From Dyadobacter sediminis (GTDB lineage Bacteria > Bacteroidota > Bacteroidia > Cytophagales > Spirosomataceae), in NCBI RefSeq assembly GCF_005860765.1, contig NZ_VCEI01000030.1:338139-402138 (forward strand): a stretch of 64,000 nucleotides of DNA, written 5' to 3'. This document shows positions 35,362-42,654 of this stretch, piece after piece. A program made the position numbers and the translations under genes. The notes below the pieces were generated by a model. It had not been told where the DNA came from, did no database searches, and worked only from the letters and a program-made list of their open reading frames with translations. Each line of letters starts with the position of its first letter. Within the stretch, counting starts at the first letter, position 1.

Positions 35362-36057
35362 TTATTTCAACACTTCCTGCAAAACCTCCATCGATTTGAT
35401 TTCTCCAAGCGCATCCATGTGAATTTTGTAAAAGAAAAGCAGTTTTTCCAGAATCCTGATCCGCTGGCTTCTGTTCATCGGAACGCTCAGCCCGTATCCG
35501 CTCCGGATCAGCTGCTCGGTTGCGTGGTATTCCGCTGCGTCCAGCGCGTCCGGATAATGATTGCTTTTCAGTTCATTTTCCAGATCCTGAATGGTTTCTA
35601 TCCCGAAGCCCAGAAAAGATGCAAGCTGAATAAGAAACTGAATATGAAAGTTTTCAAACTTGCTTTCGGCTGCGTCGAGGTATAAAACCGAATTTTCGAT
35701 AAACTGAAAAAGATACGGATTACTTTCTTCTTCCTTTAACGTTTTGGCAAGGATTTCGGTCATAAAAAGCGCAAGGCTGGACTTGATCACGTCATAAGGA
35801 ACCGTCAGAAAAGGCGCGTAGCATTTGATTTCCGAAATTCTGTGAACGGTATCCTCTTTTTCCCTGTGATAAACGACCAAATCCAGCAAAGTAAGCGGCT
35901 GAAAAAGCGCGATCCGGTTTGATTTGGACTTGCTGCTTCTTATTCCATTTACGATATAACTCTGTATTCCAAAGGTTTCGGTATAGATTTTTGCAATAAT
36001 GGAAGATTCCCGATATCGGATGTAACTTAACGCCACGCCTCTGGTTTTGTACAACAT
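35362..36057 (-). CDS. recO: DNA repair protein RecO
   Basis: This 231-residue recombination mediator helps load RecA on SSB-coated DNA. The N-terminal OB-fold begins TRGVALSYIRYRESSIIAKIYTETFG, split here as residues 5-21 and on, followed by GIRSSKSKSNRIALFQPL. The rest is helical (about 85-231). The four-cysteine zinc site of some RecO proteins is absent, as usual in Bacteroidota (family knowledge). The gene stands alone, divergent from the amidophosphoribosyltransferase-like gene. Confidence 0.9.
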   Translation of the reverse strand: MLYKTRGVALSYIRYRESSIIAKIYTETFGIQSYIVNGIRSSKSKSNRIALFQPLTLLDLVVYHREKEDTVHRISEIKCYAPFLTVPYDVIKSSLALFMTEILAKTLKEEESNPYLFQFIENSVLYLDAAESKFENFHIQFLIQLASFLGFGIETIQDLENELKSNHYPDALDAAEYHATEQLIRSGYGLSVPMNRSQRIRILEKLLFFYKIHMDALGEIKSMEVLQEVLK

Positions 36058-36380
36058 AATTTTAAATTAAGCCATTTGATCAAATTTAGTTATCTTTCCA
36101 ATACTCGAAACCTGATCCTGTAATTAACAGCATTTTGCAGTGCCGGACAATTACCAGATCAGACGCGTGCAGAATCACAGCAATGTTTTTATTAACCGGT
36201 ATTGTTTTTTACGATTAAAGATTTAAAAATCAGAACGGTTTTGGAGTTTTTTAAGCCAAAGGATTTGTACCTTTGTACTATTAGCGAACTAAACAGGAAT
36301 GCAAATTCGTTCCGTTACTATTCAGCGAATACGCTTTCCAGACCAGCAAACAAAAATGTTTCTAACGCATATCTCTTCTT
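36058..36380. other. Intergenic region between recO and the amidophosphoribosyltransferase-like gene
   Basis: This 323-base A/T-rich region contains a -7 box TACCTTTG at 36268-36275 with TTTTG 24 bases upstream. It probably drives the plus-strand gene with a leader of about 100 bases. No coding or RNA feature was recognised. Confidence 0.5.
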
Positions 36381-38273
36381 ATGAGCGACGCCATTAAGCA
36401 CGAGTGCGGTATAGCACTGATCCGTCTTAGGAAACCATATCAATATTACATCGACAAGTATGAAACGCCGCTCTATGCCGTGCACAAACTGTCGGTCATG
36501 ATGGAAAAACAGGTAAACCGGGGACAGGATGGAGCCGGAGTTGCCAATATCAAAATAGATGTCCCGCCAGGGAAACGATATATCAGTCGATACAGGTCCG
36601 TTGAACCTCAACCTCTTACGGACATCTTTTCCAAAATCCACAAGAAATTCAGAAAAGGTTTAAAAAACAACAAGGACCGCGCCAATGACGCAAAATGGCT
36701 GCAGGAAAACCTTGCTTTTACCGGTGAAGTCTGGCTTGGGCATTTACGTTACGGAACGCACGGTTCCAATGAAGTTGAAAACTGTCATCCGATGCTACGC
36801 CAGAGTAACTGGAGAAGCCGGAATCTGGTCATGGCGGGAAATTTCAACATGACCAACGTGGATGAACTTTTCGGCAAACTGGTTTCTTTGGGGCAACATC
36901 CGAAAGAGAAAGTGGATACCGTAACGGTAATGGAAAAAATTGGACATTTCCTTGATGAAGAAAATCAGAGGGTTTTTGAACGATTCAAGGGAATTTATGA
37001 AAATCCGACACTTTCCGATGTCATAGAAGAAAATATTGATCTTCAGCGACTGCTTTACAGATCGTGCCGCGACTTTGACGGCGGTTATGCCATGTGCGGG
37101 CTTACAGGTTATGGCGCTTCTTTCGTCATCCGCGATCCGGCCGGAATCCGTCCGGCATTTTATTATGCAGATGATGAAGTTGTAGTGGTTGCCTCCGAAA
37201 AACAGGCTATAAAAGCTGCTTTCAATGTAGATTACGGCCAGATCCAGGAAATTACGCCGGGTTCAGCACTGATCATTGACAAGAACGGCGAGTATAATGA
37301 ATTTCCGATCTTGCCGAAACTTGAAAAACGCTCATGCAGCTTTGAACGGATTTACTTTTCAAGAGGAACTGATCCGGATATTTATTACGAACGCAAACAA
37401 CTCGGAAAACTGCTGATTCCGCAGATTCTGAAAGAGATCAATTATGATCTTGAAAATACGATTTTCTCATACATTCCGAATACGGCCGAAACAGCGTTTC
37501 TGGGAATGATTGAAGGGCTGGAAGAATACCTTGCCAAAAAGCGGAAACAGGCGATTATGGAAGGAATTCTTTTTGAAGCCGATCTGGATAAAGTGCTTTC
37601 CTTCAGGCCGAGAATTGAAAAACTGGTCACGAAAGATGTAAAATCCAGGACTTTTATTACGGCCGATGCTCTGCGCGACGACATGGTTTCCAGCGTTTAC
37701 GACACAACTTTTGAAGTAGTGCGTAAAAATGTAGATACCGTTGTGATCATTGATGACTCCATCGTACGCGGCACAACGCTTGAAAAAAGCATTCTGACGA
37801 TGCTGGACCGTCTGAGTCCGAAGAAAATTGTAGTTGCTTCTTCTGCCCCGCAAATCCGCTTCCCGGACTGCTACGGAATTGACATGTCGAAAATGAAGGA
37901 TTTTGTCGCTTATCGTGCGGTTCTGAAGTTACTGGAAGAACGTGATCTGGAATACTTGCTGGAAGATGTGTATACACAAAGCGTAACTTCCATCGCCACC
38001 AAAAATCCGTATCATACCAATTACGTAAAAGCACTTTACGAGCCTTTTACAGATAAGGAAATTTCGGATAAAATCGCCGAAATCATTCGCCCGAAAGATT
38101 TGAACGCGGAGATTTCAGTCGTGTTCCAAACGGTTGAAAACCTTCACAAAGCTTGTCCGGATCATCTTGGCGACTGGTATTTTACAGGTAATTACCCGAC
38201 TTTGGGCGGTAACAAAGTAGTTAACAAAGCATTTTCCAATTCTTACGAAGGCAAACTGGAAAGAGCTTACTAA
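36381..38273 (+). CDS. Amidophosphoribosyltransferase-family protein (long form)
   Basis: This 630-residue protein has an N-terminal Ntn glutamine amidotransferase domain and a C-terminal phosphoribosyltransferase domain. The presumed nucleophile is C9 (HECGIAL), which would need removal of eight leading residues. It is followed by NRGQDGAG and LGHLRYGTHG. The PRPP loop is VVIIDDSIVRGTT (about residue 451). Purine-pathway PurF is usually about 470-520 residues. This longer form has an insertion of ~100 residues and a long C-terminus. It may be a second PurF-like enzyme with a separate role. Bacteroidota often carry such a paralogue. A terminator follows. Confidence 0.85.
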   Translation: MSDAIKHECGIALIRLRKPYQYYIDKYETPLYAVHKLSVMMEKQVNRGQDGAGVANIKIDVPPGKRYISRYRSVEPQPLTDIFSKIHKKFRKGLKNNKDRANDAKWLQENLAFTGEVWLGHLRYGTHGSNEVENCHPMLRQSNWRSRNLVMAGNFNMTNVDELFGKLVSLGQHPKEKVDTVTVMEKIGHFLDEENQRVFERFKGIYENPTLSDVIEENIDLQRLLYRSCRDFDGGYAMCGLTGYGASFVIRDPAGIRPAFYYADDEVVVVASEKQAIKAAFNVDYGQIQEITPGSALIIDKNGEYNEFPILPKLEKRSCSFERIYFSRGTDPDIYYERKQLGKLLIPQILKEINYDLENTIFSYIPNTAETAFLGMIEGLEEYLAKKRKQAIMEGILFEADLDKVLSFRPRIEKLVTKDVKSRTFITADALRDDMVSSVYDTTFEVVRKNVDTVVIIDDSIVRGTTLEKSILTMLDRLSPKKIVVASSAPQIRFPDCYGIDMSKMKDFVAYRAVLKLLEERDLEYLLEDVYTQSVTSIATKNPYHTNYVKALYEPFTDKEISDKIAEIIRPKDLNAEISVVFQTVENLHKACPDHLGDWYFTGNYPTLGGNKVVNKAFSNSYEGKLERAY

Positions 38274-38282
38274 AGATAAAAT

Positions 38283-38330
38283 TCATTCAAGAAAAGCCGT
38301 TCTGATATTCAGGGCGGCTTTTTTTGAATG
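38283..38330. terminator. Intrinsic terminator after the amidophosphoribosyltransferase-like gene
   Basis: CAAGAAAAGCCG...CTGATATTCAG...CGGCTTTTTTTG forms an interrupted stem of about 15 base pairs ending in eight T residues. Confidence 0.8.
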
Positions 38331-38422
38331 TGTAAAGCCGGAATCCTGATTTTACAGAATGCTTTGCAGCATGCCATTTTACAAAAACTTGATCCCGCGA
38401 GTAAGTCTATTTAAAAAAATGC

Positions 38423-38454
38423 TTGTACGGAAAGTTGTATTTCCCGTATCTTGC
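38423..38454 (+). promoter_or_regulatory. Candidate promoter for the DUF6265 gene
   Basis: TTG at 38423-38425, 21 bases, then TATCTTGC at 38447-38454, one base from the TAnnTTTG consensus. The box ends 26 bases before the ATG. Confidence 0.4.
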
Positions 38455-38480
38455 TTCTTTAAATAAAAACCTAAATCCAG

Positions 38481-38996
38481 ATGATCCAGTTCAGGAAATT
38501 ACAGTCCATTAAAACTTACAGCTTAATCTTTGCTTTCTTTTTATTTGCTGGTTTTGCACAAGCCCAGACAAAAACCGGAACGCTCAATGACATCAGCTTT
38601 CTTGAAGGTCACTGGCTGGGAAATTACAACGGCGGCCCGATTGAAGCGTCCTGGACAGCTCCGGCAGGAAATAACATCATGGGTTACATTCGCATGATCA
38701 AAGATGACAAGCCTGCGCTTTACGAGGTTTTTGCCTTTGAACAAACTGAAAAAGGGCCGGTTGCCATGGTAAAACATTTCAAACCGGGCTTGATAGCACT
38801 GGAAGAAAAAGAAGTTTCGGACCGTTACAATTTTATTGAAGCCAAGAAAAATCAGGCTTTATTTGAGAAAGATGATGTTTCTGTAAGGATCATTTATGAA
38901 AGACGTTCGCAGAACCAGCTGGTGATTCAAAGAGGCAAGATGGAAGATAATAAATGGGTTTTCGTTGATTTGTTCGTATTTAACCGTATTCCTTAA
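38481..38996 (+). CDS. Exported DUF6265-type protein
   Basis: This 171-residue protein has a signal peptide (about residues 1-29, ending FAQAQT) and a single lipocalin-like domain with the DUF6265 pattern. The marks are FLEGHWLGNYNGGPIEASWT near the start of the mature protein, NNIMGYIRM, LYEVFAFEQ and RQKFEP-like spacing replaced here by KHFKPGL. The function of this family is unknown. The gene is monocistronic: promoter upstream, terminator downstream. Confidence 0.82.
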   Translation: MIQFRKLQSIKTYSLIFAFFLFAGFAQAQTKTGTLNDISFLEGHWLGNYNGGPIEASWTAPAGNNIMGYIRMIKDDKPALYEVFAFEQTEKGPVAMVKHFKPGLIALEEKEVSDRYNFIEAKKNQALFEKDDVSVRIIYERRSQNQLVIQRGKMEDNKWVFVDLFVFNRIP

Positions 38997-39018
38997 TTCA
39001 TATCAGTTTGTTGAGTAA

Positions 39019-39056
39019 CAAAAAAGCAGCATTTTCATAAATGACTGCTTTTTTGC
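39019..39056. terminator. Bidirectional intrinsic terminator
   Basis: AAAAAAGCAG ... CTGCTTTTTT with an inner ATTT/AAAT pairing. It lies between the DUF6265 gene and the convergent transporter gene. Confidence 0.8.
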
Positions 39057-39062
39057 TTTAAG

Positions 39063-39509
39063 CTAGTTTTTAAGGATCAGATAAACACCGATAATCAACA
39101 ATACTACTCCGAGTATTCTTGACAATGTAATCTGATGTACGGCAAATCCCTGCAGACCGTAATGATCAATGGTGATGGCTGCAACCATTTGTCCGGCTAT
39201 AACCAGACAAATCATATTGGCGGGTCCTATTTCCCGGATAATAAAGATCACTGTAATGATGTAAAATGCACCGAAAATGCCTCCTGTAAAGCGAATCCAG
39301 GGAATTTGCCGGATCTGGCTGAATCCCGGAACCGGACTTTGATTAAAACACGCAAAGGCAATCAGCAGTACGGCAAGCCCGACCAGAAAAGAAGTAACTG
39401 CCGCAAGAATCGGATTGTTGAGCGATTCACGCAACTGTGCATTCACGCCGGATTGCACCGCATTGCTGATACCGATCAGAAAAGCCAGAAGTAAAAAAAA
39501 CCAGTTCAT
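39063..39509 (-). CDS. DMT-superfamily small transporter (DUF606/YdcZ-type)
   Basis: This 148-residue protein is made of five hydrophobic segments. It starts NWFFLLLAFLIGISNAVQSGVNAQLR, with the N-A-x-x-SG-x-N-A-x-L pattern of the DUF606 half-transporters (split here into two runs), and ends with the GVVLLIIGVYLIL segment. Such proteins probably work as dimers and their substrates are unknown. It begins 24 bases after nuoK and is likely co-transcribed with the nuoI-J-K fragment upstream, at the place where nuoL would normally stand. Confidence 0.8.
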   Translation of the reverse strand: MNWFFLLLAFLIGISNAVQSGVNAQLRESLNNPILAAVTSFLVGLAVLLIAFACFNQSPVPGFSQIRQIPWIRFTGGIFGAFYIITVIFIIREIGPANMICLVIAGQMVAAITIDHYGLQGFAVHQITLSRILGVVLLIIGVYLILKN

Positions 39510-39533
39510 AAAATTTCAGACGTGAGCTGCCAT

Positions 39534-39845
39534 TTACTTTTTCAACTCACTTACTTCATCCGGATCCACCGTTCTGAAACGGCCGTAAACTCTTAGGATA
39601 ATACCGAGTGCAACGGTAACTTCGGCTGCTGCAACCACAATCACAAAAAGAGAAAAAAGCTGTCCGCTCAGTTTTTCAGGATCATGCCGGCTGAAAGCGA
39701 CAAGATTGATATTCACTGCATTCAGCATCAGCTCGATTCCCAGCAGAATTCCTATAAAATGCCGCTTGGTTATGGCAATAGCCAGTCCGATGCTGAACAG
39801 TGCCGCGCCAACCAGAAGGTAATGTTGTATCGGAATCATATTCAT
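39534..39845 (-). CDS. nuoK: NADH-quinone oxidoreductase subunit K
   Basis: This 103-residue, three-TM subunit of the complex I membrane arm is homologous to MrpC. The family pattern includes IPIQHYLLVGAALFSIGLA, then GIELMLNAVNINLVAFS with the conserved glutamate (E37). The third helix, LFVIVVAAAEVTVALGIIL, holds the second glutamate (E72). Its ATG overlaps the nuoJ stop (ATGA). It is the only nuoK in the window and belongs to the second, minus-strand nuo fragment. Confidence 0.95.
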   Translation of the reverse strand: MNMIPIQHYLLVGAALFSIGLAIAITKRHFIGILLGIELMLNAVNINLVAFSRHDPEKLSGQLFSLFVIVVAAAEVTVALGIILRVYGRFRTVDPDEVSELKK

Positions 39846-40372
39846 GATGCAGGGTTGCGGTTTAGTGCAAGATATGCTGCGCCAACAAGCGCAACCAGCA
39901 ATAATATGCCGGCTATTTCAAACGGGAGCAAATGACTTGTCATCAATTCGACGCCGATTGTTTTTATAGTTGATTTGCTGTTATTGGAATTTCCGGCCAT
40001 TTTAAAATCGGATAAAAAAATAATCCGACCCAGAAAAACAAAGAATCCGGTGCCAAGTAAAAAGCCCCATATCTCTCTTTTTGTTGGTATTTCAATCTTG
40101 TTATGCGCGGTAGCATTATCCCGTTTATCCGGTTTATGCGTAAGCATAATACCAAAAATAAGCAGAACCAGAATTCCTCCGACGTAAATCATGATTTGCG
40201 CTACGCCAAGAAAATCGGCGCCGGCAAGAACGTACAATGCCGCAACTCCCAGAAAAGTCAGAAACAATGCAAAAGCAGCATAAATCAGGTTTCTGGAAAA
40301 CAAAATGAAAAAAGCAGCAGCAATTGACAATACTGAAAATCCATAAAATGCTGCTGCTTCCATTTTTATCAA
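39842..40372 (-). CDS. nuoJ: NADH-quinone oxidoreductase subunit J, copy 2
   Basis: This 176-residue membrane subunit has five hydrophobic segments. The family stretch AALYVLAGADFLGVAQIMIYVGG (about residues 44-66) fits NuoJ. It differs strongly from the NuoJ at 7496-8014, for example in the loop around residues 80-115, so the two come from different complex I lineages or an old duplication. It is 37 bases after nuoI copy 2 and overlaps nuoK by 4 bases. Confidence 0.92.
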   Translation of the reverse strand: MIKMEAAAFYGFSVLSIAAAFFILFSRNLIYAAFALFLTFLGVAALYVLAGADFLGVAQIMIYVGGILVLLIFGIMLTHKPDKRDNATAHNKIEIPTKREIWGFLLGTGFFVFLGRIIFLSDFKMAGNSNNSKSTIKTIGVELMTSHLLPFEIAGILLLVALVGAAYLALNRNPAS

Positions 40373-40409
40373 AAAATCAATGAAGAAAATTCCGGCTGTA
40401 AATATAGCG

Positions 40410-41855
40410 TTATTCTTTTGAAGGCTTTGGCTTCATTGTCGGACGAAAAACTGCTTTTGGCTTAACTTCCTCATCTTCTTTTATTTCTTCCTTAATTTCT
40501 TTATCCGCTTCCGCTTCTGCTGCTTTAACCTCCGTCCTGGGCTTCATCGTAGGACGAAATGCAGGCTTCGCAGGCGCAGATTCCGAAGGAGTTTCCGAAA
40601 CAGACTTTTCCGCATTTTCATCCGAAACCGACTTCGGCTTCATCGTAGGACGGAACGCCGATTTTGCAGGCGCAGCTTCCGAAGGAGTTTCCGAAACAGA
40701 CTTTTCCGCATTTTCATCCGAAACCGACTTCGGCTTCATCGTAGGACGGAACGCCGATTTTGCAGGCGCAGCTTCCGAAGGAGTTTCCGAAACAAACTTT
40801 TCCGCATTTTCATCCGAAACAACCTTCGGCTTCATCGTAGGACGAAATGCAGGCTTCGCAGGCGCAGCTTCCGAAGGAGTTTCCGAAACAAGATTTTCCG
40901 CATTTTCATCCGAAATCCCTTTCGGCTTCATCGTCGGACGAAACGCCGGCTTCGCAGGCGCAGATTCCGAAGGAGTTTCCAAAACAGGCTTTTCCGCATT
41001 TTCATCCGAAATCCCTTTCGGCTTCATCGTCGGCTTAATTGTAGCAGATGTTTTTACAACTTCGTCTTCATTTTTTTCCTGTGTATCCGTTTTTGCAATC
41101 ACCGGCTTCTTAGGCTGAAAAACCGGTCTGGCCGCAACTGCCGGCTTATCCTCCTTCTTCCCTTCTTCCCTTTCCTCCGTCTTCATGACCACCGGTTTTC
41201 TGGGCTGAAAAGCCGGTCTCGCCGCAATAACAGGTTTTTCCTCCATCGTCCCTTCTTCCCTTTCCTCCGTCTTCAAAACCGGTTTCTTCACTGCCTTCAA
41301 CGCCTCTTTTTCCTTTTGAAACTGATCGAGCAGCATGCGTTTTTCATCCGCTTCTTCCGCAGTAAGATTGGAATAATTATAAACCATATCCCGCACATCA
41401 AACTCGCTGTAATCAAAAGTTTTGGTCATAGTAAGGCATTCCGTCGGGCAAACCGTCGTACAAAGGCCGCAATAGCAGCATTTGGCCATATCAATATCGA
41501 ATTTCGCAGCGTACAGACGGATCGGCGAACCGTCCGATGCACGTCCGACTTCCTCAATGGCCCGGATCGGCTCAATGTCGATACAATCCACCGGACACAC
41601 TTTCACACATTTATCACAGACAATGCAATCATCAATCTCGTTATGCAGGCGGTAACGGCCGTTATCCGGAATCGGAATCGTTTCCAGCGGATACTGAATC
41701 GTTACCATTCCTTCCTGCTGGTCATAGAAATTGTCCGAACGGATATCGCCGGGTTTCCGGCGTTTGCGTGCACTCCACAAATGGCGCAACGTCAGTCGCA
41801 TGCCCGTCAGTGTTGTGCTGATCCCTTCCGATATATTTTTAAAGTAGGTCGACAA
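40410..41855 (-). CDS. nuoI: NADH-quinone oxidoreductase subunit I, copy 2, with long repetitive tail
   Basis: This 481-residue protein has a normal NuoI core (about residues 1-165) with two [4Fe-4S] motifs, C77/C80/C83/C87 and C126/C129/C132/C136. After that comes a ~300-residue low-complexity tail. The tail first has two KTEEREEG...AARPxFQPxKPV units (about 195-260), then five 32-residue units beginning PTMKPK (275-434), a diverged unit and a last PTMKPKPSKE. The start codon is TTG at 41855, supported by the family N-terminus (STYFKNI...G). NuoI proteins are normally 150-200 residues. The core is certain and the role of the tail is unknown. Confidence 0.9.
   Translation of the reverse strand: MSTYFKNISEGISTTLTGMRLTLRHLWSARKRRKPGDIRSDNFYDQQEGMVTIQYPLETIPIPDNGRYRLHNEIDDCIVCDKCVKVCPVDCIDIEPIRAIEEVGRASDGSPIRLYAAKFDIDMAKCCYCGLCTTVCPTECLTMTKTFDYSEFDVRDMVYNYSNLTAEEADEKRMLLDQFQKEKEALKAVKKPVLKTEEREEGTMEEKPVIAARPAFQPRKPVVMKTEEREEGKKEDKPAVAARPVFQPKKPVIAKTDTQEKNEDEVVKTSATIKPTMKPKGISDENAEKPVLETPSESAPAKPAFRPTMKPKGISDENAENLVSETPSEAAPAKPAFRPTMKPKVVSDENAEKFVSETPSEAAPAKSAFRPTMKPKSVSDENAEKSVSETPSEAAPAKSAFRPTMKPKSVSDENAEKSVSETPSESAPAKPAFRPTMKPRTEVKAAEAEADKEIKEEIKEDEEVKPKAVFRPTMKPKPSKE
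40554..41033 (-). repeat. Five tandem 96-base repeats inside nuoI copy 2
   Basis: Five in-frame units of 96 bases (32 residues) run from the PTMKPK motif. The two at 40585-40680 and 40681-40776 are base-for-base identical, which suggests recent slipped-strand expansion. Others differ at a few positions (GIS, VVS, SVS after PTMKPK). Confidence 0.93.
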
Positions 41856-41904
41856 GATTATATATGAGTGTTTGCTGCTCCATTTTGCAGGACAATGCCT
41901 TTAA

Positions 41905-41912
41905 CAAATATA
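41905..41912 (-). promoter_or_regulatory. Candidate -7 element for nuoI copy 2
   Basis: The minus strand reads TATATTTG, matching TAnnTTTG, about 50 bases before the TTG start. No TTTG stands at the right distance upstream. Confidence 0.3.
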
Positions 41913-41924
41913 GAGCAAACTATA

Positions 41925-42551
41925 TTAAAACTTATTTTCAATCAGAACACCTTCCAGAAGTTCTTTCAGCTCTTTCTGAATAGATTCCGTTTTATCAGAA
42001 ATATACCAGCGCTGAATGTCCTCTGCAAATTCCATGTAAGGCTTCACCGGATTTGCCTGATATGCTTTCAGCATTTCCTGCGCGCCAGACGGACGTGGCC
42101 CCCAAGTAAAAAGCTCATTGAAATTTTCATCCACAGCAATCAGTTTCGGAATGGAACGGCCGCCATTTGTAAGGTATGCATCCATTATTTCCGGATTTTC
42201 GTCCCGCAGCAGCAATTTTACCGTAATCTGAGGATTGAGTGAAGCCAATGCTACAATGGAAGGAATATTCTGCGCTGCATCACCGCACCACGCTTCTGTC
42301 AGGATAAACCAGGTTTGAGGAAACTGAAACCGGTCGATGGTCTTTTTCAGATCTTCATTAACCGTAACTTTTTTATTCAGCCGCTGCATTCTGGACAAAT
42401 TAAGCCTTGTATAATGGTTTAAATCTTCAGATTGTTTTAAGCCCGTTGTTCTGTTTTCCAAAACTACTTTTTCCATCAACTCCATGTAATCCGAATAGGA
42501 ATAAGCTTTTTCGGTAACGGCGTAAGGAAACAAATGTGCTGCATTTTTCAT
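41925..42551 (-). CDS. Thioredoxin-family protein (Thioredoxin_9-like)
   Basis: This 208-residue protein has a thioredoxin fold: a helical N-terminus, then WFILTEAWCGDAAQNIPSIVALA (split around the CGD), and SIPKLIAVDENF with the cis-proline. The active site reads WCGDA, so the second cysteine of CxxC is missing and it cannot act as a standard dithiol thioredoxin. I chose the ATG at 42551 because upstream ones would overlap the glycosyltransferase gene. Proteins of this group are common in Bacteroidota and have no firm function. It ends 70 bases before nuoI copy 2. Confidence 0.78.
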   Translation of the reverse strand: MKNAAHLFPYAVTEKAYSYSDYMELMEKVVLENRTTGLKQSEDLNHYTRLNLSRMQRLNKKVTVNEDLKKTIDRFQFPQTWFILTEAWCGDAAQNIPSIVALASLNPQITVKLLLRDENPEIMDAYLTNGGRSIPKLIAVDENFNELFTWGPRPSGAQEMLKAYQANPVKPYMEFAEDIQRWYISDKTESIQKELKELLEGVLIENKF

Positions 42552-42654
42552 TCGATGTTCTTTTAATAGGAAACCCATTGTATATTGTTTCAGTTCATGT
42601 TTTTCAATGTAAAACAATGCTTCAATTGCCCTGAAAGGCAGATTGGAAATGCAG

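Noticed and set aside
40554..41033. Repeats considered as a CRISPR array
   Set aside because: Units are 96 bases with no unique spacers, stay in one reading frame and code for a regular protein repeat in nuoI.
40847..41038. Plus-strand open frame over the nuoI repeat tail
   Set aside because: It exists only because the repeats are free of stops in the opposite direction; the composition mirrors the repeat.
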